Positions 1-12,481 of a DNA stretch of 64,000 bases are shown here, piece by piece. Origin of the DNA: Camarhynchus parvulus (taxonomy: Eukaryota > Chordata > Aves > Passeriformes > Thraupidae); NCBI RefSeq assembly GCF_901933205.1, contig NC_044571.1, positions 53,481,530 through 53,545,529 of the forward strand. Direction: 5' to 3'. A program made the translations under genes and the position numbers. How positions within the stretch are numbered: position 1 is the first letter of the stretch; each line of letters opens with the position of its first letter. The notes beneath the pieces were generated by a model. It was not told the origin of the DNA, ran no database searches, and worked only from the letters and a program-made list of their open reading frames with translations.

Positions 1-17
1 AGAAAGAAAGAAAGAAA

Positions 18-66
<49 letters not shown>

Positions 67-122
67 AAAGAAAGAAAAGAAAGAAAGAAAGAAAAGAAAG
101 AAAAGAAAGAAAAGAAAGAAAG
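1..122. repeat. (GAAA)n tetranucleotide microsatellite
   Basis: The window opens inside a nearly uninterrupted GAAA repeat with occasional GAAAA units. It is a pure homopurine strand, so it probably continues to the left of the window. Long homopurine tracts of this kind can form triplex (H-DNA) and are length-polymorphic. A short CACACA follows at about 133-138. No coding role is suggested. Confidence 0.97.
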
Positions 123-2445
123 ATATACATGCACACACAGTCCAGTGTAGCAGTCAATGGTCTTGTTATTCATATAAATACCTAAATCTCCTTAGACTCT
201 GGCTGGGCTCTTAGCTTCAGTGACATCTTGAAGGAATATGATAAAACATGCTTTCCAACACCAACTTTCTCCTTTCTTGGGAATAAACTACTTGTTATTA
301 TGACAAGGTAGTCGTTGTGTTCCTCTGGCTCTGATAGACCTGATCAAATAACTTCCTATCAGAGTGGCCAGCTTCTTATTCCCTGAGACAGAAAAAATGT
401 GTTTCTTCCTCTCCATTCTATTAATAGTGTTTAGATTCTAATGGATTGGTCTTGAGGAATTGAATTCATACCTGCTGAAAGCACCAGCTCAGGCTTGATT
501 CAATCAGCAATATAGATCATTTGTGGACCATGGGCAGCCTCAGGGCAATGCTTCTTCAAAAATAAGTAAGAAAGTATGATCTGAACTCTGTATAAATCCA
601 CATCAGACTTATAACAGGTGCGTTGAAGTAAAAGTAATTTGGAAAAAAGATTAGTGTTCCTTTCAGGAATATGCAGATTAATGAAGTAATTAGGACAGAG
701 GGCCAGATCCTCAGGGCGTTGTAAATCATCATCACTTAGCTGAAGTTACTGAAGCTCTGCTGATTTATAACACCTACAGAATTGATCCAGTAGCAAATCC
801 TTAGTGATGATGTTGGTGTTTTCTCCTGGTAATAGAGCTGCAGGCATCCAGGATGACAGTTGGTTTGAGGGGCAAGTTCAGAATATAGATAAAAGACAAC
901 TTGCATATTTAGAGCATGTGGGGAACTTAAGACTGCAGAAGACCTTCTGGAGTTTCTGTGTTCAGTTCCTTTTTAGTGTTGCAAGCAATGACATCTTATC
1001 ATGCCATTCAAATTTTTTCTTAGAAACAAAAAGTGGTTGGTTGAGGCAGGATGGTATTTTAAGCGCACACAGCATTACTCTGAAAAACAGATTGAATAGA
1101 AATTTTATCACATGCTGCCCTCTGGTTTCTCTTATGATCATTATTTCATCTTTCATTTGAAAAAGGGAGGAAATTGTCCATTAAAAAGGTGGTGATAGGG
1201 GGTGTGCTGTGTCTGCTTGTGGGATCGATATAGACGGCCTATGTTTCTAGAACATTGAGGAACATGGTAGAAAGGCACAGTAAGTTGACTTGGTGCTCTG
1301 TCGAGCAGTAGGAAGCTTCGCTTAACTTGCCACCTGAGGTATCTGCTCATCTGGGAACAGTCAGCACACCCCAGTTCTCTGTGCTCTGTCTACTGAGCGA
1401 GGAGTTTGGTCTGCCTAATCTTTAGTGCTGGCAGCAATATGCAAAGCCAGAAGGACAACAGCTTGGCTTACAGGTAGCATGCTGAGTCTGCAAAGACCAA
1501 ATAGATTGAAAGACTGTCTATTGACTTGTAAATTCAGGAAATTTGATAGTGAATCCTGTGGTGTAGTGAAAATGCAAAAGTGCTCTGTACTGTTTATGAA
1601 TGCAATTTACAGAATAGGATTATACTTTGGATGAAAATCAGATTTTTATGCAGAAGTTCTGAATAAACTCTGGTAATTTTTGATTAGTAATGAAGTGTAA
1701 CCTCAGCTCCACAAACATTTGAAATTGTGTCATTGTTTTTAGCTGGAGATTTTTGCTTGCTTCAGATACCAGAGGAGTGCATATGTGACAATGTGGTGTG
1801 CAGGGGGAAAGATGTGAGAGAAGGAGAGAAAGGAGGGCTTTATTGATCTTCCAAAATGCTGCTCCTGATTACTGATAGGGAAGATAGAATGGATAGGCAT
1901 TTGGTGTTCATTCCTTAAACTCAATCTTTTTTATTTGAATTTTTCTAAATTTCCATATCTCCAGAGAAGAATGAAAATGAACATTTTGCTGAGAAACGTG
2001 TTTTGATATTTCTAGATGTATTTTTTCTGACTAGCTTTGAGAGTCTCTGATGCTTTGTAGATTCAGTTAAGGTACCATCAAATCTTTGCAAGGCAATGTA
2101 TACAGAAATTGACTGTCATGAAACACTAATAAAAGTTATCAAGCTTGTTGTCTTTCGAAACTTGTATGTTCTTATTTTCCTTATCAAATGCAGCGAATTT
2201 TGAATGAGAGCTGCTTTATTTATTCAACTAAGTTGTTTTGGAACAATAAGAATAACAAAAGATTTCCATGAGTGTTTTGCTGGAAAACTATTATTTGTTC
2301 CTCATAACAAAACACTGGCTCTCCTGCAGCGGTGTAGTTACATTTTAAATCTGGAGCTAAGTCATATTGACATTAAAGAGAGCCTGCCTATGGTGAACAG
2401 GTTAAAATATCTTAATATTTAACTGATGAGTTTTGGAGTTGTGGC
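123..2445. other. AT-rich non-coding stretch, no gene recognised
   Basis: All reading frames are broken by frequent stops. The longest frames (118 codons at 804-1160 plus, 65 codons at 1153-1350 minus) have low-complexity, unrecognisable translations. No CR1 tail, tRNA or snRNA signature was seen. It is best read as intergenic or intronic DNA. Confidence 0.6.
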
Positions 2446-2545
2446 TTCAGGGTTTTTTTGGTTTTTCAGTGGTTTGTTGGGTGGTTTTTTTTAGAGAGGA
2501 AAGGTATTTTTTGTGTTGTTGGTTTTTTCTTGATTTGTTTTTAGA
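2446..2545. repeat. G/T-rich low-complexity tract
   Basis: This is a run of T6-T8 blocks separated by GG and GTG, of the TTTTTTTGG and TTTGTTGGG kind, with almost no A or C. Similar blocks recur elsewhere in the window. It is a simple low-complexity tract, possibly a decayed microsatellite or retroposon tail. Confidence 0.7.
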
Positions 2546-5500
2546 AAGAGGTCAAAGAATTCAGGTCATGAAGAAGTTCATAGCAATATCTGGTAAATCT
2601 AAGGTTTGAGACAGAACCCTGTCGCCTGCAGGAATAAGATAAATTCAGATGATATTTTAAGTATCAGTAGTAGTGCATGTGTTCACTGGCTTAGTATTCT
2701 TGAGGAAGTTGCACAAGAGGAGACAAACTCAGCCAAATCTGCAGGAATGTGGCAGTGTGAAAGAGCTTCAGAGGAATATGGGCTAATTTTGAATAGTGCT
2801 ACTTCCATTTCATATGCATTCATCACTATTAAAAATTAGTTGGAGGATGAATTGCATAATTTCTAAAGGAGCTCACACGTATGTAAATACAATTTGGATA
2901 ATGAAATCTAAATTTTAGAAACTGTTTGCTAGCTATAGTATTTCATGGGAAATGGTACATGTTAAATCAGTAGCAACACGAACACCCGACAGTTATTTTA
3001 GTATATTGCCCAAAAAAGGGCGCTTTTTAGACGTACTATGCAATAAAAGTTATTAATTGAGCCAAACTTACTACAGTAAGAAAAATTCCATTTTTTCTCA
3101 GGTGTTTATCTGCAAGGAGAGCATTTACCCCTCTTCTGGGAGCAGCTTGACATTGGATAGGAGGAGAGAGGAAAGAGGAAATATGTGACAAAAGATGAGA
3201 GTTGAAATTTGCTGGGCAGAACAGGGAACAGAGGTGCAACCAATTGTAGGAAGGATAGAGGAAAAGGTTGCTCTTTTTTTTACCTGTTCTTTTTCTTCCC
3301 AAAGGGACAGTCCCTTCTATGATGTTGTCTGTATTAGGCAAGCCATTGTAAGCTAGCTGATCTGAGAAAAAGCATGAGGAAGAGACACAGCAGGCCAGAG
3401 ATTTGTCTCTAGTCTTTTCTTATTTTCTCATTTCTGGTACATTCAGAGGTTTTTTCCATCTTATGTGTCCGATTTTCCAAATTAATCTCTAATACAGCTC
3501 AGTCAGGAGAAAAAAAAAAGAAAAGTAGATAAAGAGGAAAAAAAAAAATAATGTTTTGAATTGCCTGTAATGAGTACCTAAAAGAAAGAGAATCGGCTGG
3601 TTTGCTTCCAAACTGTTGCTGAATCAAGTCTCGTCATAGTCATAAAAGAAATAAAATAAAAGAAGTCATTAGAGATGCTATGCAAAATTTTCCAGATGGC
3701 AAAGCCTCAGGAACTTTTAGCCTGATTACAAGCAGTATGAAAAAGTGACTCTGATGGTTACCAAGACAGCAGCCACCATGTTTGGTGACCTTTCCTTATC
3801 ATCAGGTGGGTTTGTTGTAGATGTTAATGGAGAACACAGACTTACCTCCAAGGCCAGTGTTTTGGGGCATTTCAGATTTCCCACAGGAAACTGACTACTG
3901 AAGGAATTTTTCTTCTTTGATAAATGGATTTTCACCGGAAACTTTGGGATGGGTGTCAGGATATTATCTTGGCGTCTATCCTCAAAAATTCAAATTCTGT
4001 GTTAACTAGTTTGGTCCTGTCTACAGTGAATGAGTTAATCAGGAGCAACCAGGCATGTCTGACAAGCACAATAACAAGCATGATAGCTTGGAAGGTGTTT
4101 TCAGCATGTGGCATTTAGATATTTTGACAGTGTACATGCAACCATTTTGAAGTACCTTACGTAATACACTGTGGGAACAGTGAGGAAATATCTAGGATAA
4201 TGACATATACAGGTGAGTAACTGGGTCCAAGAATGCCTCTGACAAAACCTAACATATCACAGTGTATGGGGTAGATAAGTATTCTAAGAATAGGACTGTA
4301 GAGTCTGAATGCATGTGGATATCTCTCTTTCCATGGGAGTTATGGTCTCACTAGACCTGACCTTTTTAAATCTGAAACTTATCTAAAATTCCAAATTCTT
4401 ATACCTCACTGCACAGTACCTCCAGTAACTTCATAAGGGCAGGCATGTCTCTGACAGGTATTTGAAGTAACAAGGTTATTTACCTTAGATACCTTAGATA
4501 CGTGACATCTAAACCATTAAATTAAGAATGGATTTTATGTACTTTCTTTAAAATGTAATTAAATCTTCATTTAGATATAGACTGGCAATTAATATGAATG
4601 AAAATGCAGGATGATTTTATAAGATTTGCAGCTAGACAATTCAATGAGTTGGCTAGGGGATGATAATAGCTTGTCCAGTTTTTTTGTGTAGCATATTAAG
4701 ATGAGTTTGTGGCTCAAAGCCTTTTCCAGCCATCTACAAACAGCAGTATTCATTCACTATGATTAGGACTGAGTTTGATATGAGGTCAGCAGCTGATTCA
4801 TTAAGTATCCTGACCTCCTTTCAGTGTCTTTTTGCTCCACTAAATTCTGTCTTTTCTATCTTTTCTCCCATCATGAGTTCATATCTTTGTTCTGTGTATG
4901 TGTAGAGGCTTTTCCACTACTTTTTGGTTTTGTTTAGTCAATGATACTCCCTTTTATATGTATGTATGTGTGTATGTCTATAAATATATCCTTCTGTTTA
5001 CAAACATCAGATACTTTTGGTATAATACTTTCTACATTAACTGACATTTTGTCTCCAGAAGGTAAAGATAATTCATCCCATGGAAGAGTTGAGCTCAGGT
5101 CATACAGGCACGTTAAATTGCTTGATACTTAGAAGGGATCCAGAGCCTTTCCTGCAACTTCCATGAAGCCTCAAGACTGTAAATGAATTGTGACAAACTT
5201 GAAATTCATGTTTTACAGAGAATTTGTCAAATTGACTTCCTATTTGAATTCCAAATTGGATTGGTCATACCGAACTATTTTTTTCTGAAATTTGTATTTT
5301 AAAAATATTTTAAAAGATGGGAATAAAATTTATAAAAGGTTGACAGCAACAGGGAAATCTGTCATGACATTGTTTTATCATACTTTACCAGTCAGCCTAC
5401 ATTTCATATTTTTTTTTCTCTGTATGTCATAACATTTTTTACCATATGAATATGCATTACACTTATTCTTATAGCTTATTTTATTATAGCTTGTGATGTT

Positions 5501-8135
5501 CAAAGGAAAGTTTTATTTTATTTGCTATTAATCAAAGTTTTGATTGTCTATGCATTTTTTTGGTATGTAAAATCAGTCTTATTGAAGTCATTAGCTCCAC
5601 TTTGTTTGAGGGTAATTGTTGTTCTTTTTTATTATATATATATCTATTATTGTAGTAATGAATATAATTTAGATTATTGAACCTGATAATTCTTTGGGCG
5701 AGTTCACAGCAAGGGCACTTTGGGCTGAATGAAAAGTTGTAAAACTTTAGTCAATAAACCAATTAATGTGTTAACAGTGTACACTATTAGGCGGTGGTGC
5801 AATGCTGATCATACAACAGTCTTTAATCTTGAAGAGGAATAAGGTATTAGTCTCCTTTTTTTATTTGTGATTTAAAATTATGTGAGGGTAGTGGAAAGTA
5901 AGAGTAAGTTTCTTCAAATTATTCTTTCAAATAAATCACTTTTGAATAGGACCTAGCTTTAAAAAAAAAAACCAAAGATAAACAATGAAAATAGTGTAAT
6001 TTAAGAGATTGCTTCAGCTTCTTAAAACGCAATTTGTTTAGGAAATTAAATGCCTATTATAATATTCTGAGTGCTATCAATGGAATTAAGTGAGGGTTTT
6101 ATTTTCAGGAAATGATAAACTGTGTAGCAGACTATGCCACACCCTGCAGTTTGTCTCCCCCCTTGTTTTAAGATTAAGAGCCTCAAGTATCATTAACAAT
6201 CAAGGCAGGCTTTCCTACAGGAACAGTATCATTACAAATAAGTAGCTTAGCACTCTGTGCACGTTAATGCACTGAACAAATCCTAGCACTGATTTGCGAG
6301 CTCTAAAGCCCATTAGAACACAGGCCCCAAAAGGGGCAAATCACTGAAATGCACTAATTATCGGTCAGGCTCTTCAGAAAGACTTTGGGTCAATGCCAGC
6401 CATTTTCAACATTTTCAGTAAATTTAGACTGAGTTTTTTGTTTGGTTCCTTCAAAGAAACTTGTAGGTAGAATTTGTTTCATGCATGTGTTTATTGAAAC
6501 CTTATGGACTTACGTGAGGTTTTGTGTTAAAAGAAAATGCATATTTAATAAATTCCAGAGTATTGCTGGGATAGGAAGGGCTATTCACACTGTGCCATTT
6601 CTGAAACCTAAATTTAGCCTGTCCTTGAACCTGGCCCAGGTTGTATCACCATTGTTACTTGCCTGTCTGTTGCTGGGGAGCTGAAAAGCAGTCAGCATAA
6701 AATAATAAATGAGTAAATGTTTACGCCAATGTCATGCCTGGTGCACTGCAGACTGTCTGGGGCGGGGAACTTCTCTGTGAAAAATGGACAACCTGTGAAT
6801 TTATGGCTCTGTCAGGTCATTCTCATGTCTAAGGGAATGGGTATAGTGGTTATCGACCAGCAGAGAATTTATATCTGGGATTGACTATCGTTTTTCAGTA
6901 CAATGGATTGTTTCTCGCATGTCTCATAAATAATGTTCAGCTTTTCATTCAAACTAATGAGTATACCAAAAAGTTGTATTTTCTGCTTTCTTTCTGCTTG
7001 GTGTTCAAACAGTGTTGACATCTTGCCACTTTCTTCTGCCGCTTTTATATCTATGAGGCCTGAGAGAGAAAAGAAGATAAACAGCTATAGAAGTGCCTAC
7101 TTGCTTATTTTTTTTTTAAGCAGTCAGAAGCCATTTGTTAAAGGATGTGTACTGACATTGTCTCTCATCCTGACTGAGTCAGTGGTAATGGGAATGGTTC
7201 TCTACACTTTGGCATCTCAGGTTGAAAATGTTCCAGGAAGGCGGTAGAAACTAAAGCTTCCACTAAGTAAATGGGATGTTCATTGGCTTCAGTGAAACTT
7301 AATGTATTTTTACAGTACAGCAGAGGTTGGCAGGGGTTTTAAAGCACATATTCCTTCAAATAAGCTATTCATTCATGTAGGAGCTGACAAAAGCAGCCAC
7401 TTATGGTCAGGTAAGTTTGTTCTATCTAACTAGAATAAATCCATCATTTACCCTTCTGGTGAGAGGACCTCGGTCCTACACCACACTTTCTTTCAACTGT
7501 TTTTGTGGGAGCAGGGGAGAATAGGAGAAGACAGGGTAATTCAAATTGTCATAAAAATTCATTGTAGGCTTTTCCAGCCTACATTCTTCATTTGTAAGCA
7601 GGCTGCACGCAGGAATTGGTGGAAAACATTGACCACAAAACTTGTGGCTTTCTAAGTTTCACAGGGAAAGCAGATGTCAGTATTAGGGATATGGAGCCTC
7701 TTCTGGTGTGACTATTCCTCTGTCCTCTTTAGAGCTAAGGCAGCATTCGCTCCTTTCTGCCACGGACTCCAGAGCTGTCTGCTCACTTAGTGCTTGTCTA
7801 GCAACTGTGTACTTTGGCAGGCTGCACTGGGGACAATACTGCAGCTTAATTCCCAATTTAGCTTGATGTGAGCCAGCTTTGCTTTTGCTAGTAGTGTAGG
7901 CATGGGAAACGTGGTGGCAGCTCTTTGCTGAAGTAATTACTCAGAATCTCCTGGACTGGGCAGTCCTTAATGGAGTGATACAATGGATACACTCTCACAT
8001 CAAACGTGAGTGGTAGGAACTGTTGTACAGTTTACAGCACAGAGGTAACAGATCTCCTGGGGATTTGCACGTCACAACACACTGAGAGCTAGGCATGACT
8101 TCTTTTCTTGGAAGGGGAAGGGATTGGTTTAGTTT
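2546..8135. other. AT-rich non-coding stretch with possible conserved elements
   Basis: No coding gene is recognisable. Purely A-rich runs lie near 3508-3550 and 5960-5972, and a short TA run near 5633-5645. Two parts, about 5690-5860 and 6110-6400, are less repetitive, have a balanced composition and are rich in TAAT/ATTA cores, which is the look of vertebrate conserved non-coding elements; this is an inference. A 30-nt AG/GT-bounded microexon candidate lies at 7381-7410. Frames at 6442-6684 and 6933-7247 translate to unrecognisable hydrophobic text and are taken as chance. Confidence 0.55.
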
Positions 8136-8195
8136 GGCTTTTGGGGGGGGTTGTTTGTTTGGTTGATTGGTTGTTTTTAAGGGGGTGTTGTGTTT
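8136..8195. repeat. G/T-rich low-complexity tract with G8 run
   Basis: A G8 run at 8143-8150 is followed by TTGTTTGTTTGG-like units and a further G5. The tract contains almost no A or C. It is simple sequence with no gene signal. Confidence 0.7.
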
Positions 8196-11100
8196 CTTTG
8201 GATTTTCCCTTCAGCTTCATTCTCCCTCAGAACAAAGATGTACCCATTCTTAAAATGCAAACTATACCTTATTTTTTTTCCTTTCAGGAAAATAATTCCT
8301 TTCTACTGATTTCTAATGCTTTACTTGTGCTATCATACAGTAGAAATACTGCATGGGTTTATGTTACAATGCATTCCTTTTCATAATAAGAGCAAGTTTG
8401 ATTAAGAAAGGCCAGAAGTGGATAAACAAATAGATTTTTTTCTTAATCTTTATTTAAGTTTATTTTAGTATACTTCAGCTGTATTTTAACTGCTGTATAT
8501 TAATTTGGATTTTTTTCCCCTGTGTCTTTGTGAAGGCAGATTTTGGTTGCAGTTGTAGTAGATCACCAATCAACACTAAAATATTTTGCCTGGATTTTGA
8601 ACTCTTAATATCGCAGTTAAAGGATATTTGGATTAGGTTTGGTTTGAATTATTTCTTCCTCCTGTTTGAGGGAAATACAATTAAGGCTGAAACAAGATCT
8701 TTTTGCTTAATAAAGAGAGAACAGTGTATCCGATATGTGTATCTATATTCTCAAAGTCTCAGAAGTGAATTCATTAGAAGGGAAGCTAAAGTAGTGATTT
8801 GGTGATAAGGCAGGATGCTTCCACATGGAAGATTTAAGTTCAAATTTACAGCTTCATGCTTTGGAATAGCTACTAATAAGAAGACATGGTATAATTTTTT
8901 AACAATTTTCCCCTTGTCATACACTGAATTGCAGTAATTGAAAATGGGTGCAGAGGCTCTGGTCAAAGAATGAAACCTATTCAGGAGTTCCTGACTGAGA
9001 ACCTCCTGTCCCATGGCAAGGGACCATGCTAATTGAAACCCTGACGAAGGGCAGGATGAAACTATTTCTAAATGCAGGCCCAATGTTAGTTGTGTGAGAC
9101 ATTTTTATGGTTGGACTTGGGGGTTGTTTTTCATTGTATTTTCACTTGAAAAGAGAATTTAACTGTAGCTGAGCAGTAATACTTCACCAGGCTTTGCTTG
9201 CTAGAGCCTGCTAGGCATAGCTCCCCCGGGAACAGCATACTCCCCTCTGATGCCTCTGAACAGCCAAGGTTTGTTTTCCTTGACCTATGGATTTCATCCC
9301 AATCTACAGGGATCCTGGAGCGCAACTGATGCTCTCTCCCTTGATCCATCCGAAAGCATACTGTGTTGCTATATAGCTGGTGGGCTTAGACAATGTATAC
9401 ACATAAAAGGCTCAAATAGAAACCACTGACCTTGTTTGCTTATTCTAGCATGGTCTTTTTTATCCATTATGAAACTGAGATCAAATGCACAGTGGTGCTG
9501 AAAGCAAAAGACCTGTCATGGACAGCCAAGGGAATGTGTGTCCAGTGATGAGGATCAGTAAAGGAGCTGCATCTGACTCATGTGATGCAGAGTTAAATAT
9601 GTCTCAAGCTCCCATAAATGTGAGTGACAAAGAAGGCTTGCCATTCTTTGTGAGCTTCATCCTTTATGCATTGGTATACTTTTCACAGCATAGTATTTCC
9701 TTTCTGTATCCCCCATGCCAATGTAGGTTTCATATCTAATCCCTTGGATTCTATCTGTGTGTCTAAAATGCATCCCATAAGCTCAGTTAGAGCTTACATC
9801 CAGTATTTTGAATAAGCAAGTAGGATTTCTTGAATAGTACTTCATTTGTAAGAATTTCCATGCATGGTACTATGGTCAAAATTGTGTTGATAGCTCGTAA
9901 ATTTCTCAAGAGAAGAAAGATTATGTGTTCATGATTTACACAGAAAAATTATTCTTCTTTCTGCTGATATTTGCTTGTGGGTTTTTTGTTTGCTTCCAAA
10001 AAAAAAAAAAGGTTGTGCACTTCGAGATGGCTGTGTAAGTATATATATTTTTAATTGTATAATAGATATGATGCTGTGCTGCTCAAAAATTATATGCTGT
10101 GACAAAGCACTGAGCCAAGATCTGGTGCTCAGTCTCTTAACTTATTTAAAGATTTTGAATAACCCTTGGTAACTCACTTATCTCTGTAATTAATTTCACA
10201 TCTGTGAAGTAAAAGTGATTCTTACTATTTCTCTTCCTTATATGTATCACTGTTAAATAGATGAGAGAAAGATTATTTAAAAAGAATATTTCTATTAAAC
10301 AAATTGAGCTTGCTGTATTTTATCTGGGTTTTCAGTTAATCCTCTAATTTACTCAAATGAGATTATTAAAAGTAAGAAAGTCCTTTTTCACTGTTGTAAA
10401 ACAGAAAGGAGAAATAAAGTCTTTTTAACTATAATGAAAGTAGGAATCATTATTACAATTTTTTTTAAAACAGAGAGTTTTATTCTTGCATAAGTATGAG
10501 GAAAAATCCTTTTTTTTCCCTTTTCCAAAGTCATATTCACTTTTCCATTTGTGTCCCATTGATCAATTTGGGTTTTACACTTAAAAACATAATGAGATTA
10601 ATGTGTATTTGCATTATATAGAACAACACATACATTTTTAATGCCTTGCATTCAAATTATAGCTTAGACTATTTTTATAGGTCTCCTTACTGTGAAACTC
10701 ATGCCATTTCATCCAGTGAGTGATTCAGTCTCTAAAGTCTGGCAAAGCAAATAAACATCTAACAGCACAGTGAACAACAATGTTGTACGTTTCAGAACAG
10801 CAGTATTACCTTTAAATCATTAATCTGTCTTCAGAGGGCTTGATATAGAATAGTGCATTTTATTCAGTGTTGGTGCATATTGTTACTAGAATGAGTATTC
10901 AGGCCGCTTAGAAATGAGTAAGAGAAATACAAAGTTCTAGTATGTTGTCCCAAAATCTAGTAAGTTTCTAAATAATCAACTATTGAGGTGAGATCTGGAA
11001 ACGACTAATGATTTCTAAAATGAAGGTGCTGCCCCAGCTGTGTAAAGTGGATACTTTCAGGGTTTGACAGCAGCTGAGAAGATGTTTTTAAAACTGTAGT

Positions 11101-11531
11101 TTTATACCAGGGCACTTACTTTTCACCATAAAATGTATTTTCTTTACCTATTAAAGTGCAAAAACCACTTCAACTTCCAATGTAGCTGCAAATATAACAT
11201 TTAATTTTCAACATATATTTTCTTTTGCCTCTGAATATGAACAAAACTGGTTTCAGTGACTCTAACTAGTGGAAATACTGTGAAGTAGGATTTGGATTAT
11301 TATATAAATTCTTGATATTTTTCTGAGAGCCTAATAAAAATACCAGAGCAAAACTTCCAAAGATATTTCTTCCTATCTGAAAATAGTGTATGTGTATGCT
11401 TCAATTTCTAAGTTTTGGGGCATGCAAAATTGGGGCTTGATTATCTTATGATAAGCACCTATTGTGTATGGTCAGTGATCAGCATTATTAATGCAGTAAT
11501 GGTTATTAATGCTACTGTAATTCTAAAATAA
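8196..11531. other. AT-rich non-coding stretch, no gene recognised
   Basis: The frames present (91 codons at 8530-8805 plus, 110 at 8751-9083 minus, 84 at 9485-9739 plus) overlap each other on opposite strands or lack any family motif. A13 lies at 9998-10010. Sequence near 10690-10850 and 11400-11530 is non-repetitive and homeodomain-core rich. It includes two copies of TTATTAATGC, at 11485 and 11503. No RNA gene was recognised. Confidence 0.55.
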
Positions 11532-11590
11532 ACAGAATAGAATGGTTCAGTTTGAAGGGAGCCACAAGGGCAGTCTAATCCAGCTGCCTA
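11532..11590 (-). mobile_element. CR1 LINE 3'-end fragment (short)
   Basis: The plus strand reads AGAATAGAATGGTTCAG and then a 'gaaggga..ccaca..agtctaatccagctgcc' pattern. This is the reverse complement of the avian CR1 3' terminus, which runs from the conserved block before the tail into the ATTCTRTG tail. Only the last 55-60 bases are preserved, as expected for a strongly 5'-truncated, old copy. The assignment rests on recognition of the consensus, not on an alignment. Confidence 0.72.
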
Positions 11591-12254
11591 TTGGATTTAT
11601 CTTTCTGATATGTTTGGCTGAACTTTAATACTTAATTTAAGAGAACTTACATACTTAAGTACTTAAAATAGGTAAAATCATTCTCTAAGAGGTAAATATT
11701 CATAAAATGATAGAGGTCATGTATCCACAGATGGAATTTGTAAGAGATGAATTTCATACTAACTCAAAATTCAGGCAATTAGGCCTTACCTACTGGCAAG
11801 GCCAAATTGCAGAAACGTTTTTTAGCTAATTGGAAAGGAACAAATCCAACAGTAAACTCTTTACCTTGCATGAATCACAAAGTTACTCAGCTAAAGGCAA
11901 TGAAATATTTTTGGTACATGCTGATATAAAGATTTCCTAAAATTAGACAAGACTTTGAAAGCTAGATTTGTTATTTTGAAATTTTGGGGAGTTTTAGTTG
12001 AATAACAGCTTATAAAAATTCTTAGTGTTTGTTATAGAAGATCAATCCTTGGCTTACATTAGAGAAACTGTTTCAATTTTCATGCAAGTCACAACCTTCC
12101 AAATCATTGTGCCATAAAAAGCAACCTTACTCTTTTCTCTCCTCTCCCACTTTTCCCCTTAAAATGCTGTTATTTTTGTCTTTGTTACCACACACATGTT
12201 GAGAGTTTATTCTTTCACTTACAGGAATTTCTGTGATTCTGAGTGCCGCTGGAA
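11591..12254. other. AT-rich non-coding spacer between two CR1 fragments
   Basis: No recognisable coding, RNA or repeat feature was seen. A short C/T-rich patch lies at about 12130-12160. A TTCTGTGATTCT at 12229-12240 resembles a CR1 tail octamer and sits just upstream of the next CR1 copy. Confidence 0.55.
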
Positions 12255-12481
12255 GACAGTAAGCTTAGATTGAATGTTAGGAAGAAATTATTTTCTGTGT
12301 GGGTGGTGAGGAATTGGAACAGGTTGCCCAGAGAAGCTATGGATGCCCCATTCCTGAAAGTGTTCGAGGCCAGGCTGGCATGGTCTAGTGGGAGGTGTCC
12401 CTGCCCACGGCTGTGGGGTTGGAAATACATGATCTTTAAGGCCCCTTCCAACCCAAACCATTCTGTGATTCTATGGTTCTA
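12255..12481 (+). mobile_element. CR1 LINE 3'-end fragment
   Basis: This is a classic avian CR1 3' end. The landmarks in order are the block ending GGAAGAAATT, 'gtgaggaattggaacagg' and 'ttgcccagagaag', then 'ggatgccccattcctgaaag' and 'tgtccctgccca', and finally the tail ATTCTGTGATTCTATGG. Frames that cross it on both strands (78 and 88 codons) are shadows of this untranslated 3' region and not genes. The copy is 5'-truncated and contains no reverse transcriptase. Its 3' end is well defined by the octamer tail; the 5' boundary is uncertain by about 20 bases. Confidence 0.95.

Noticed and set aside
9485..9739. 84-codon frame with a mixed, protein-like N-terminal half
   Set aside because: The translation reads fairly naturally but matches nothing I know, has no convincing splice sites and ends in hydrophobic AT-rich text.
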